Source: Microbacteriaceae bacterium
GTDB lineage: Bacteria > Actinomycetota > Actinomycetes > Actinomycetales > Microbacteriaceae
DNA: 28,260 bases
Reading direction: 5' to 3'
Assembly (NCBI GenBank): GCA_947455385.1
Contig: CANGNR010000002.1
Span: 1-28,260, forward strand
The notes under the pieces were generated by a model. The model had not been told where the DNA came from. It saw only the letters and a program-made list of their open reading frames with translations, and searched no databases. Positions 14,501-22,824 of this stretch are shown piece after piece; position 1 is the first letter of the stretch; the number at the start of each line of letters is the position of its first letter. Made by a program: the position numbers and the translations under genes.

Positions 14501-15541
14501 ATGTCAGAAAACAACCAAAACCCAAACGCGGTTGACGCCGCCGATGAAGAGCGCGATCTAATCGCCAAAGAGACCGTTGGTCTGAGCCAGGGCCAGCTGA
14601 TTCGCAAGCGATTCTTGAACCACAAGCCTGCAGTCTTCTCGCTGTTCTTCTTGATCTTCGTCACGCTGTTCGTTTATTCGGCATCGGGCATTCACCTCAA
14701 CTGGGGTGCGACGCCAATCACTGTTCAGGGATGGTGGCCATACACGATCACCGATATTCCAGAAACTGTCTTCTGCGACACTTCGGTTGGCTGCCCGACC
14801 TGGCAGCACCCGTTCGGCCAAGACCCGCTCGGTCGCGACTACTTTGCGCTCGTAATGCGTGGCGCCGAGCAGTCAATCGTGGTGATGCTCATCATCGGCT
14901 TCTTCGGTGGCTTCATCGGCACCGTTGTTGGCGCGATCTCGGGCTACTTCCGCGGTTGGGTTGACGCTGTTCTTATGCGCTTCACCGACTTCATCATTAC
15001 GATCCCGGCGATCATTATCGGTGCGGTCATCGGTTTCCGCGTGGGAAACCTCGGTGTCGTTCCGTTGGCTATCTACCTCGGTCTATTCAGTTGGACGGGT
15101 CTGTCGCGTCTGGTGCGCGGTGAGTTCCTCTCGCTGCGCGAGCGAGAGTTCGTGGATGCCGCCCGAGTGGCTGGAGCTTCTAACCGCCGCATCATCTTCA
15201 AGCACATCCTGCCGAACGCGATGGGCGTGATTATCGTCTCGGTGACACTCATGCTGTCTGGCGCGATTCTGCTCGAGACCGGTCTGAGCTACATCGGTTT
15301 TGGTGTGCAGGCTCCGGATGTTTCGCTCGGTTCGCTGATCAGCGACTACCAGGACTCGTTCACCGTTAGCCCTTGGCTGTTCTACTGGCCAGGTGTGCTC
15401 ATCATTCTGATTGCACTCAGCGTGAACTTCATTGGTGACGGTCTGCGTGACGCGTTTGACCCTCGCCAGCGTCGTCAGATTTCTCGCAAGGAACTCTTGA
15501 AGGCAACATTCAAGAAGCCCGCCGACCCGACTCAGAACTAA
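14501..15541 (+). CDS. Peptide ABC transporter permease, DppC/OppC type
   Basis: 346 residues. A cytoplasmic N-terminus of about 45 residues is followed by the OppC_N-type segment (IRKRFLNHKPAVFSLFFLIF). The family motif HPFGQDPLGRDYFALVMRGA sits before the permease core, and five membrane segments follow. The ATPase-contact loop reads REFVDAARVAGASNRRIIFK with HILPN after it. It pairs with the larger permease encoded just upstream to form the membrane channel. An external loop with two Cys (ETVFCDTSVGCPTW) could form a disulfide. The gene lies 3 bp after the previous stop and 18 bp before the ATPase gene, so the three are one operon. Confidence 0.95.
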   Translation: MSENNQNPNAVDAADEERDLIAKETVGLSQGQLIRKRFLNHKPAVFSLFFLIFVTLFVYSASGIHLNWGATPITVQGWWPYTITDIPETVFCDTSVGCPTWQHPFGQDPLGRDYFALVMRGAEQSIVVMLIIGFFGGFIGTVVGAISGYFRGWVDAVLMRFTDFIITIPAIIIGAVIGFRVGNLGVVPLAIYLGLFSWTGLSRLVRGEFLSLREREFVDAARVAGASNRRIIFKHILPNAMGVIIVSVTLMLSGAILLETGLSYIGFGVQAPDVSLGSLISDYQDSFTVSPWLFYWPGVLIILIALSVNFIGDGLRDAFDPRQRRQISRKELLKATFKKPADPTQN

Positions 15542-15559
15542 GAGACTGGACCACACGAA

Positions 15560-17209
15560 ATGACTTCAGCACGCGAGGCAATCCTCGAGGTAGAAAACTA
15601 CAGCGTCGAGTTCTGGGTTGATGGTGTCTGGTATCCAGCCGCAATTGACATGAACTTCACCGTCAACGCCGGCCAGGTTCTGGCCATCGTTGGTGAGTCT
15701 GGCTCCGGAAAATCGTCGTCGTCGATGGGTCTGATGAGCCTGCTCGCGACCAACGCCCGAACCAGCGGGTCGGTGCGCGTCAAGGGCATCGAAATGCTCG
15801 GCACCAGCAAGGCAAACCTGCGCAAGTATCGCGGCAAAGAGGTTGCGTACATCTTTCAAGAGCCGATGACTGCACTGAACCCGGTTTACACAATCGGTTT
15901 TCAGATCATCGAGACGATTCGAAACCACTTTAACGTCGGCCCCACCGAGGCGCGCCAGCGAGCCATCGAGCTGCTGACGCTGGTTGAACTGCCAGACCCA
16001 GAGACTTCGGTCGACAAGTTTCCTCACCAACTCTCGGGTGGCCAGCGTCAGCGCGCGATGATCGCTCAGGCGCTCGCGTGTGACCCATCCTTGTTGATCG
16101 CCGACGAGCCAACCACCGCGCTCGACGTGACAGTGCAGGCCGAAATCATCGAGCTGATGCGCAACCTCAAAGACAAGCTGAACTCTGCGGTCTTGTTGAT
16201 CACCCACGACATGGGCGTGGTTGCCGACCTCGCCGACGACATCCTGGTTATGAAGGATGGCTTCACCGTTGAGACCGGCACGGCAGACCAAATCTTCAAC
16301 CGTCCACAGCACCCATACACGCAGCAGCTTCTGGCCGCTGTGCCAAAGTTGGGCTTTGCTCAGGCTCGTCCTTCGGTGCACCTCGACAACGCGCAACCGG
16401 TGCTCGAGCTGCAGAACCTGGTAATCGAGTACCCCAAGCGCGGCCGCATTCCTGCCTTTACCGCGGTCAAAGATCTCTCGCTCACGATTTTTCCCGGCGA
16501 AATCGTCGGACTCGTTGGTGAGTCTGGTTCGGGTAAGACCACCGTCGGTCGTGCTGCGATCGGCCTACTGCCGGTCAAGAGCGGTTCGATCAAGATCAAT
16601 GGTCAAGAGATTGCCGGGGCTACCCAGAAGGAACTCTCGGGCATTCGCCGCGCAACCGGCATCGTCTTTCAAGACCCTGCCTCTTCGCTGAACCCACGCC
16701 TGCCAATCGGCGAGAGCATCGGCGAGCCTATTCTGCTGGCCGGTCTGGCCAAGGGTGAAGAGCTGCAGCGCAAGGTCGAAGACCTGCTCGAGCAGGTTGA
16801 ACTGCCGCGTGCGTACCGAAACCGTTACCCACACGAGCTCTCGGGTGGTCAGCGTCAGCGAGTCGGAATCGCGCGAGCTTTGGCACTGACTCCAGACCTG
16901 CTGATTGCCGATGAGCCAACCAGCGCGCTCGACGTTTCTGTGCAGGCGAGATTCCTCGACCTGCTGCTGGAGCTTCAGGCAGAGCTAAAGTTTGCCTGCT
17001 TGTTTATCAGCCACGACCTTGCCGTCGTTGACATCCTGGCTCACCGCATCGCGGTTATGCAGAATGGTCAGCTCGTAGAGGCCGGCATGCGCGACCAGAT
17101 CTTGAAGAACCCCCAGGACCCATACACCCAGCGACTCATCGCTGCCGTGCCGGTTCCGGACCCAGCGGTTCAACGAGCACGCCGCGAGGCGCGCCTGGGC
17201 AGAGACTAG
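15560..17209 (+). CDS. Peptide ABC transporter ATPase, DppD-DppF fusion
   Basis: 549 residues containing two complete ABC domains. First: Walker A GESGSGKSS, signature LSGGQRQRAMIAQAL, Walker B LLIADEPTTALD. Second: Walker A GESGSGKTT, signature LSGGQRQRVGIARAL, Walker B LLIADEPTSALD. Each domain ends with the oligopeptide-type motif (PQHPYTQQLLAAVPKL; PQDPYTQRLIAAVPVP). In many bacteria these are separate OppD and OppF proteins; the fused form is common in actinobacteria. It hydrolyses ATP to drive import through the two permeases encoded upstream. Confidence 0.95.
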   Translation: MTSAREAILEVENYSVEFWVDGVWYPAAIDMNFTVNAGQVLAIVGESGSGKSSSSMGLMSLLATNARTSGSVRVKGIEMLGTSKANLRKYRGKEVAYIFQEPMTALNPVYTIGFQIIETIRNHFNVGPTEARQRAIELLTLVELPDPETSVDKFPHQLSGGQRQRAMIAQALACDPSLLIADEPTTALDVTVQAEIIELMRNLKDKLNSAVLLITHDMGVVADLADDILVMKDGFTVETGTADQIFNRPQHPYTQQLLAAVPKLGFAQARPSVHLDNAQPVLELQNLVIEYPKRGRIPAFTAVKDLSLTIFPGEIVGLVGESGSGKTTVGRAAIGLLPVKSGSIKINGQEIAGATQKELSGIRRATGIVFQDPASSLNPRLPIGESIGEPILLAGLAKGEELQRKVEDLLEQVELPRAYRNRYPHELSGGQRQRVGIARALALTPDLLIADEPTSALDVSVQARFLDLLLELQAELKFACLFISHDLAVVDILAHRIAVMQNGQLVEAGMRDQILKNPQDPYTQRLIAAVPVPDPAVQRARREARLGRD

Positions 17210-17235
17210 GCTCGGCGCCGATAAGCAACTAGACT

Positions 17236-17264
17236 GGAGGGGGCGCAAGGATCGCGCCCTTTCC
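17236..17264 (+). terminator. Possible terminator after the peptide importer operon
   Basis: GGAGGGGGCGC (17236-17246) can pair with GCGCCCTTTCC (17254-17264), with two G-T wobbles and a 7-nt loop. There is no U-run behind it, so termination efficiency is uncertain. It separates the importer operon from typA. Confidence 0.4.
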
Positions 17265-17318
17265 CATGTTCTAGGCTCATCGCGTTTTTGCGCGCCTGCC
17301 CCAAATCAAGGACTTTAA

Positions 17319-19226
17319 ATGACTCTGTCAATCAGAGAAGACCTACGTAACGTCGCAATTGTTGCCCACGTTGACCACGGCAAGACCACTCTCGTCGACG
17401 CGATGCTTCGCCAGACCGGTTCGTTCGGTGACCACTCCAACGTTGGAGAGCGAGTCATGGACTCGGGTGACCTCGAGCGCGAGAAGGGCATCACGATTCT
17501 CGCTAAGAACACCGCAATCGCCTACAAGGGATCGTCGGCGAACGGCGAGACCATCACCATCAACGTGATTGACACCCCGGGCCACGCCGACTTCGGCGGC
17601 GAGGTTGAGCGCGGTCTCTCGATGGTTGACGGCGTCGTTTTGCTAGTTGACGCATCCGAGGGCCCGCTGCCGCAGACCCGCTTCGTGCTGCGCAAGGCCC
17701 TTCAGGCTAAGCTGCCGGTCATCCTCTTGGTCAACAAGACCGACCGCCCAGATGCCCGCATCGACGAGGTCGTCGAAGAAACCCACGACCTGTTGCTCGG
17801 GCTGGCCAGCGACCTGCACGACGAGGTTCCAGACCTAGATATCGACTCGATTCTCGACCTACCCGTCATCTATGCATCGGGTCGCGCGGGCCGCGCGAGC
17901 CTCAACAAGCCTGCCGATGGCACCCTGCCTGACAACGAAGATCTCGAGCCGCTGTTCGCCGCGATTCTCAAGCACATTCCGGCCCCGACCTACGACGCAA
18001 CTGCGCCGCTTCAGGCTCACGTCACCAACCTCGACGCATCGCCGTTCCTCGGCCGTCTTGCCCTGCTTCGCATCTTCAACGGAACCATCAAGAAGGGCCA
18101 GCAGGTTGCGTGGGTTCGCCAGGATGGCACCGTGCAGAACGTCAAGCTGACCGAACTGCTCATGACTAAGGCGCTCGACCGCTATCCAACCGAGCAGGCC
18201 GGCCCTGGCGACATCGTTGCCGTTGCCGGTATCGAAAACATCACCATCGGTGAGACTCTGGCTGACCCGAACGATGTTCGTCCGCTGCCAATGATCACCG
18301 TGGATGACCCAGCGATCTCGATGACCATCGGTATCAACACCTCGCCGCTCGCCGGCCGAGTCAAGGGCGCCAAGGTCACCGCTCGTCTCGTCAAGGACCG
18401 CCTTGACCGCGAGCTCATCGGTAACGTGTCGATCAAGGTTCTGCCAACCGAGCGTCCAGACGCTTGGGAAGTTCAGGGTCGCGGCGAGCTGGCTCTTGCC
18501 ATCCTGGTCGAGCAGATGCGTCGCGAGGGCTACGAGCTCACCGTGGGTAAGCCACAGGTGGTCACCAAGCGAATCGACGGCAAGGTTCACGAGCCTGTCG
18601 AAGACCTATTCATCGACTGCCCAGAGGAGTACCTCGGCTCGATTACTCAGCTCATGGCTGCCCGCAAGGGTCGCATGAAGAACATGAGCAACCACGGCAC
18701 CGGCTGGGTTCGCATGGAGTTCCTCGTGCCATCCCGCGGCCTCATCGGTTTTAGAACCGAGTTCTTGACTGCCACCCGCGGCACCGGCATCGCCAACGCG
18801 ATCTCGGCAGGATACGAGCCATGGTTCGGTCAGATCGAGACCCGCAACACCGGTTCGATGGTTGCCGACCGCGCTGGCGTGGCCACTCCGTTTGCAATGA
18901 TCGCCCTTCAGGAGCGCGGTTCGTTCTTCGTTGAGCCAACCACCGAGGTGTATGCCGGAATGATCGTCGGCGAGAACTCTCGCGCCGACGACATGGAAGT
19001 CAACATCACCAAAGAGAAGAAGCTCACCAACATGCGCGCATCGTCGAGCGACGAGTTTCAGGCGCTCACCCCGCCGCGCAAGCTTTCGCTCGAGGAGTGC
19101 CTCGAGTTTGCTCGCGAAGACGAGTGCGTCGAGGTGACCCCGGAGGCTACCCGCATTCGCAAGGTTGAGCTTGACCCCAACATCCGCGCGCGACAGGCAT
19201 CGGCCCGCAAGCGCGCCAGCGACTAG
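17319..19226 (+). CDS. typA: Ribosome-associated GTPase TypA/BipA
   Basis: 635 residues, slightly longer than the usual 600-615 because of a basic C-terminal tail. GTPase motifs are in order: G1 AHVDHGKTT (16-24), G2 EREKGITI, G3 DTPGHADF, G4 NKTDR and G5 SGRAG. Domains II, III and V of the elongation-factor fold follow, then the TypA-specific C-terminal domain, seen in GTGIANAISAGYEPW and NIRASSSDE-like NMRASSSDEFQALTPPRKLS. TypA binds the ribosome and supports 50S assembly and stress growth. The ATG at 17319 is preceded by AAGGA with good spacing. The gene is monocistronic between a weak upstream hairpin and a strong terminator. Confidence 0.97.
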   Translation: MTLSIREDLRNVAIVAHVDHGKTTLVDAMLRQTGSFGDHSNVGERVMDSGDLEREKGITILAKNTAIAYKGSSANGETITINVIDTPGHADFGGEVERGLSMVDGVVLLVDASEGPLPQTRFVLRKALQAKLPVILLVNKTDRPDARIDEVVEETHDLLLGLASDLHDEVPDLDIDSILDLPVIYASGRAGRASLNKPADGTLPDNEDLEPLFAAILKHIPAPTYDATAPLQAHVTNLDASPFLGRLALLRIFNGTIKKGQQVAWVRQDGTVQNVKLTELLMTKALDRYPTEQAGPGDIVAVAGIENITIGETLADPNDVRPLPMITVDDPAISMTIGINTSPLAGRVKGAKVTARLVKDRLDRELIGNVSIKVLPTERPDAWEVQGRGELALAILVEQMRREGYELTVGKPQVVTKRIDGKVHEPVEDLFIDCPEEYLGSITQLMAARKGRMKNMSNHGTGWVRMEFLVPSRGLIGFRTEFLTATRGTGIANAISAGYEPWFGQIETRNTGSMVADRAGVATPFAMIALQERGSFFVEPTTEVYAGMIVGENSRADDMEVNITKEKKLTNMRASSSDEFQALTPPRKLSLEECLEFAREDECVEVTPEATRIRKVELDPNIRARQASARKRASD

Positions 19227-19239
19227 ACGCCAAAAAGTG

Positions 19240-19273
19240 AAAACAGGCTCGACCGTGTGGTCGGGCCTGTTTT
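19240..19273. terminator. Bidirectional terminator between typA and the iron permease gene
   Basis: AAAACAGGCTCGACC (19240-19254) pairs with GGTCGGGCCTGTTTT (19259-19273) with one G-T wobble and a 4-nt loop. T-rich sequence follows on the plus strand and, in complement, on the minus strand, so it serves both convergent genes. Confidence 0.9.
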
Positions 19274-19292
19274 TCTTTGTCTGGTTGAGGAG

Positions 19293-20102
19293 CTAGGCCT
19301 TGGGCTTGCGATTAGCGCGCGCGTAGGTGATGCCCGCCACGGCTAGGTAGCCGACCCAGGCGATGCTCTCGAGCTGCGTTGGTGCGCTCTTGAAGCTGAT
19401 GGTGCCGCGCAGAAGGTTATCCAACCATCCGTCGGCGGTAATCAGGCCAGAAAGGTCGTAGGTCTTGTCGGTCAACAGGGGCAGAATGCCGATCTCCTGA
19501 AGCTCGCCGACGCCGTAGGCAAGGATTCCCGCTGCAACCAGCACCAAGAACGCGCCGGTGTATCTGAAGAAGGTGCTCAAGTTCATTTTTAGGGCGCCAC
19601 GATAGATCAGGTACCCGAGAACTGCGGCGGTAAAAATACCAATGGCTGCACCCCAAAGCGGATTCGTGTCACTGCCGGTTGCCCTGGCTGCCGACCAAAT
19701 GAATGCCGAAGTTTCGATGCCCTCGCGAATGACCGCGAGAAATGCAACCAGCGCCAGGCCGAAGACCTGTTTGTCGAGCGCAGAGTCGATTTGCTTGCGC
19801 AGGTTTGCGCTCATGTTTTTGCCCTGTCGGGCCATCCAAAAGATCATCCAGGTCACAAAGCCAACCGCGATGATCGAGGTGACGCCAGAGATGAGTTCTT
19901 GGGTGCCTTTGGGGAGGTCTTGAACAACCGCGGTGAGTGCGAAGCCGACTCCAACAGAAACTAGGACCGCGCTTAGGGTGCCAAGCAGAATCTTGGATGC
20001 CTGGTTCTTGTGGCCGAGTTTCACGAGGTAGGCCACCAGGATCCCCACAACCAGTGCCGCTTCGAGTCCCTCGCGAAGACCAATGAAGAAGTTCGCGAGC
20101 AT
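19293..20102 (-). CDS. FTR1-family iron permease (EfeU-like)
   Basis: 269 residues with seven likely membrane segments. The two iron-binding motifs of the FTR1 family are present: REGLE at residues 10-14 and REGIE at 126-130. It is expected to import ferric iron coupled to oxidation. In the complete EfeUOB system, EfeO and the peroxidase EfeB are encoded next door; no such genes are here, so it either works alone or its partners lie elsewhere. The ATG at 20102 is preceded by GAAAGG with 5 nt spacing. The promoter carries an IdeR/DtxR-like box, so it is probably repressed by iron. It ends at a bidirectional terminator shared with typA. Confidence 0.93.
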   Translation of the reverse strand: MLANFFIGLREGLEAALVVGILVAYLVKLGHKNQASKILLGTLSAVLVSVGVGFALTAVVQDLPKGTQELISGVTSIIAVGFVTWMIFWMARQGKNMSANLRKQIDSALDKQVFGLALVAFLAVIREGIETSAFIWSAARATGSDTNPLWGAAIGIFTAAVLGYLIYRGALKMNLSTFFRYTGAFLVLVAAGILAYGVGELQEIGILPLLTDKTYDLSGLITADGWLDNLLRGTISFKSAPTQLESIAWVGYLAVAGITYARANRKPKA

Positions 20103-20130
20103 TCTTACCTTTCGGGGAGGGAGCCACTCC

Positions 20131-20160
20131 AGTTTAAGTTAGGTAACCCTAAGTTGGCAA
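20131..20160 (-). promoter_or_regulatory. Promoter of the iron permease gene
   Basis: On the minus strand TTGCCA (plus 20155-20160) and TAAACT (plus 20131-20136) are separated by 18 bp and give a leader of about 25 nt before the ATG at 20102. The iron-box candidate fills the spacer and part of the -10. Confidence 0.6.
20134..20152. promoter_or_regulatory. IdeR/DtxR-like iron-regulator box
   Basis: The 19 bases at 20134-20152 match 15 of 19 positions of the IdeR/DtxR consensus TTAGGTTAGGCTAACCTAA by hand comparison. The site overlaps the promoter of the FTR1 gene, so metal-loaded repressor would block transcription. Confidence 0.7.
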
Positions 20161-20180
20161 GGTAAATCTCGGCGGCTGGC

Positions 20181-20186
20181 TAAAGT
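20181..20186 (+). promoter_or_regulatory. -10 hexamer of a leaderless promoter for the PIG-L gene
   Basis: TAAAGT lies exactly 6 nt before the ATG at 20193, with no Shine-Dalgarno sequence between. Same spacing as four other genes in the window. Confidence 0.55.
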
Positions 20187-20192
20187 TGAGTC

Positions 20193-21317
20193 ATGGCAAA
20201 AGCAAAATTCTCCCCGCGCAGACTGCTCGTTGTGCACGCTCACCCAGATGACGAGAGCCTGTTCACGGGCCACATCATGGCGAGCGCGATTGCAGACGGC
20301 GCCGAGGTGTTTTTGCTCACACTTACCCGCGGTGAGCGCGGCCGTATGAAGCTCGAAGACCTCAAGTCGATCGAAGGTAACCTGCCGGCGATGGGGGCCT
20401 ACCGTGCCTCAGAACTGCGTGCCGCACTCTCGGCATACGGCAAGATTCAACACCGCTTTGCTGGCACCCGCGCCTACCTAGACTCGGGTTTCAGGGTCAC
20501 CGCCATGGGTAAGCCGGCCAAGCCTAAAGACCTCGATGAGCTCGCCCTCTCGGCAACCGCGGTCGCGGTGCCGGCAGCCGACATCTATGCCGTGCTCAAG
20601 AACTTCAAGCCAGACGCGGTAGTCACGTACAACCGCAAGGGCGGCTTTGGGCACCCAGACCACAAGATGGCGCACGAAGCCACAGCGATGGCTCTTCGAT
20701 GGTGGGCCAAGGCCAAGCGTGGCCGCGTGCCAGAGTTTTGGGTAATCGCAGACAAGGGCGAGTCCTACGACGTTCAGGTTGGCAACGCCGAGACCGCAGT
20801 CGTCAAGCGTGCCGCCCTCGAGGCTCACGGATCCCAAGTCGCAGTTTTTCCTGAGACCTATTCGATCGTCGACGGCAAAGAGGTTCGCTACGACGCCCCA
20901 GAGCGTCTGCGCCGCGCTTCGATTCGCCCGATGCGTTGGCTCAAGCCGCTCGTTCTCGGCCTCTGGGCCCTGCCACTTGGCGTTCTCCTCGGTGTGGCTG
21001 GCACGCTGCTCTACGGCATTCAGACCACGGGTCGCATGCACATCGGCATCATGGTTGCGCTGACCATGGTGACCTCTCTGGCGCTTGGCCTCAGGCTCCT
21101 TCGCCGCAGTCGCGGAGCCCTTTACCTAATGACTCTCGGGCTCGTCTCGACGGTCTTCTACCTCGGCCAAAAGCACGCCGACCAGCACGTCTTCATCGGC
21201 AACACGACCTATGGCCAGCTCTGGGCATTCGGTTCGATGGCTATTTGTGCCGTCGTCATGATTTTTCCGCGAGTATCGCCGGGTTCTTGGCGCCGCGGCG
21301 GCCTCGGGCACCGCTAA
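20193..21317 (+). CDS. PIG-L (LmbE) family deacetylase fused to a C-terminal membrane domain
   Basis: 374 residues. Residues 1-230 form the zinc-dependent N-deacetylase domain, with the metal-binding motif HAHPDDE (15-21) and the second motif GHPDH (153-157). Relatives include MshB (mycothiol synthesis), Mca and GlcNAc-PI deacetylases. Residues about 245-365 contain four membrane segments (PLVLGLWALPLGVLLGVAG; IGIMVALTMVTSLALGL; ALYLMTLGLVSTVFYLG; LWAFGSMAICAVVMIFP) that MshB and Mca lack. The enzyme domain would face the cytoplasm because no signal peptide precedes it. The substrate cannot be named; a role in thiol or glycolipid metabolism is possible. Ferredoxin, dapC and citrate synthase genes follow. 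Confidence 0.85.
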   Translation: MAKAKFSPRRLLVVHAHPDDESLFTGHIMASAIADGAEVFLLTLTRGERGRMKLEDLKSIEGNLPAMGAYRASELRAALSAYGKIQHRFAGTRAYLDSGFRVTAMGKPAKPKDLDELALSATAVAVPAADIYAVLKNFKPDAVVTYNRKGGFGHPDHKMAHEATAMALRWWAKAKRGRVPEFWVIADKGESYDVQVGNAETAVVKRAALEAHGSQVAVFPETYSIVDGKEVRYDAPERLRRASIRPMRWLKPLVLGLWALPLGVLLGVAGTLLYGIQTTGRMHIGIMVALTMVTSLALGLRLLRRSRGALYLMTLGLVSTVFYLGQKHADQHVFIGNTTYGQLWAFGSMAICAVVMIFPRVSPGSWRRGGLGHR

Positions 21318-21366
21318 ACCGCTCATCCGCGTGTTTTAATAGAGGCAGATTCCGAAGGGACCACCC

Positions 21367-21687
21367 GTGACTTACGTTATTGCGCTTCCGTGCGTTGATG
21401 TCAAAGACAAGGCTTGCATCGAAGAGTGCCCCGTCGACTGCATCTACGAGGGCGACCGCATGCTCTACATCCACCCGGATGAGTGCGTCGACTGTGGTGC
21501 CTGCGAGCCAGTTTGCCCCGTTGAGGCTATCTATTACGAGGATGACCTGCCGGGCCAGTGGGCGGACTATTACAAGGCCAACGTCGAGTTTTTCGCCGAG
21601 ATCGGCTCGCCAGGTGGCGCAGCTAAGGTCGGCAAGGTTGACGGCGATCACGCGGTGGTCAAGGCCGTTCCGGCTCAAGGCGAATAG
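21367..21687 (+). CDS. fdxA: Ferredoxin, 7Fe type
   Basis: 106 residues from a GTG start at 21367, preceded by GAAGGGA. Two iron-sulfur binding patterns are visible: C9, C17, C21, C25 (the Cx7Cx3CP spacing of a [3Fe-4S]-type cluster) and C40, C43, C46, C50 (a [4Fe-4S] cluster). This matches actinobacterial FdxA/FdxC-type electron carriers. The C-terminal extension (LPGQWADYYKANVEFF) is conserved in this group. dapC follows 2 bp after the stop, an arrangement common in actinobacteria. The redox partner is unknown. Confidence 0.94.
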   Translation: MTYVIALPCVDVKDKACIEECPVDCIYEGDRMLYIHPDECVDCGACEPVCPVEAIYYEDDLPGQWADYYKANVEFFAEIGSPGGAAKVGKVDGDHAVVKAVPAQGE

Positions 21688-21689
21688 CG

Positions 21690-22799
21690 TTGTTTGATCG
21701 TCTCCCCGAGTATCCCTGGGAGCAACTAAAGCCATATGCCGCAAAGGCTGCACTGCACGCCGGTGGCGCGATTGATCTTTCGGTTGGTTCGCCAGTCGAC
21801 CCGACTCCGAGCGTGATTCAAGAAGCTCTAGAGGCATCGAGCAATGCACCAGGCTACCCATCCACTGGCGGTTCGCCAGAGTTCAAGCACGCCGTAGTCG
21901 ACTGGTTTGCGCGCCGCAGAGGAGTCGAGGGCCTTAGCCCCAACCAGGTCATGCCGACCATTGGTTCTAAAGAACTTATTTCTTGGCTACCTCTGCTGAT
22001 GGGGCTTGGTCCCGGCGATGTCGTTGTTCAGCCAACCGTCGCCTACACGGCATACGTGGTTGGCGCTGCCCTTTGTGGCGCCCAGATTGTGAGTGAGGCC
22101 GACCCAGCCAAGTGGCCGGCAAACACCAAGCTCGCCTGGATCAACTCGCCAGGCAACCCGGATGGGCGCGTGCTCGGCGTTGCCGAGATGAAGGCGGCCG
22201 TCGACCGCGCTCGCGAACTAGGCGCGCTGCTGGCCAGCGACGAGTGCTACGCCGAGCTCGGCTGGGATGAGTGGGAGCACGAGCTGATTCCGAGCGTGCT
22301 CGATCCGCGCGTGTGTGGCGGCAGCCACGACGGCATCCTGGCGGTTTATTCGCTCAGCAAGCAGTCGAATATGGCTGGCTATCGCGCAGCATTCGCGGTG
22401 GGGGAGGCATCCCTAATTAAGGGCCTCGTGAACCTTCGCATGCACTCCGGGCTAAACACCCCGGCCCCGACGCAGCGAGTCATGGTTGCTGCTCTCAACG
22501 ACGACGAGCACGTGGCAGTCGCAAAGGAGCTCTATCGCGAGCGTCGCCAGGTGTTGCTTGAAGCGGTCAAGAGTTATGGTTTCGAACTTGCCGACAGCAA
22601 GGGAGGCCTTTACCTGTGGGCGACCCTCGGCGAAGACGCCTTTGCGACCGTCGATCGCATGGCCGACCTTGGCATCGTGGTCGTGCCGGGAACCTTCTAT
22701 ACCGAGGGCCCAAGCGAATACGTTCGTTTCTCGCTTACCGCAACCGATGCGCATATTGCCGAGGCCGCAAAGCGCCTCAGCGATGCCATAGGCTTATAA
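21690..22799 (+). CDS. dapC: Succinyldiaminopimelate aminotransferase
   Basis: 369 residues from a TTG start at 21690, with AAGG 9 nt upstream inside the end of fdxA. It is a fold-type I pyridoxal-phosphate aminotransferase: the binding Lys is in YSLSKQSNMAGYRAAF, the Asn-Pro-Gly turn is INSPGNPDGRVL, and the phosphate-side Asp is in ASDECYAEL. The position right after a 7Fe ferredoxin is typical of actinobacterial DapC, which makes N-succinyl-diaminopimelate for lysine and peptidoglycan. The aminotransferase class is certain; the specific substrate rests on gene context. Confidence 0.9.
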   Translation: MFDRLPEYPWEQLKPYAAKAALHAGGAIDLSVGSPVDPTPSVIQEALEASSNAPGYPSTGGSPEFKHAVVDWFARRRGVEGLSPNQVMPTIGSKELISWLPLLMGLGPGDVVVQPTVAYTAYVVGAALCGAQIVSEADPAKWPANTKLAWINSPGNPDGRVLGVAEMKAAVDRARELGALLASDECYAELGWDEWEHELIPSVLDPRVCGGSHDGILAVYSLSKQSNMAGYRAAFAVGEASLIKGLVNLRMHSGLNTPAPTQRVMVAALNDDEHVAVAKELYRERRQVLLEAVKSYGFELADSKGGLYLWATLGEDAFATVDRMADLGIVVVPGTFYTEGPSEYVRFSLTATDAHIAEAAKRLSDAIGL

Positions 22800-22824
22800 A
22801 ACACCCAGATTTTTAGGAGCAAAG

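Noticed and set aside
15566..16396. Long minus-strand open frame of 276 codons opposite the peptide importer ATPase gene
   Set aside because: It lies wholly inside a clear ABC ATPase gene on the other strand, shows no known motif, and is explained by the codon bias of the real gene.
17859..18590. Minus-strand open frame of 243 codons opposite typA
   Set aside because: Mirror of the typA reading frame; no family resemblance and no ribosome binding site.
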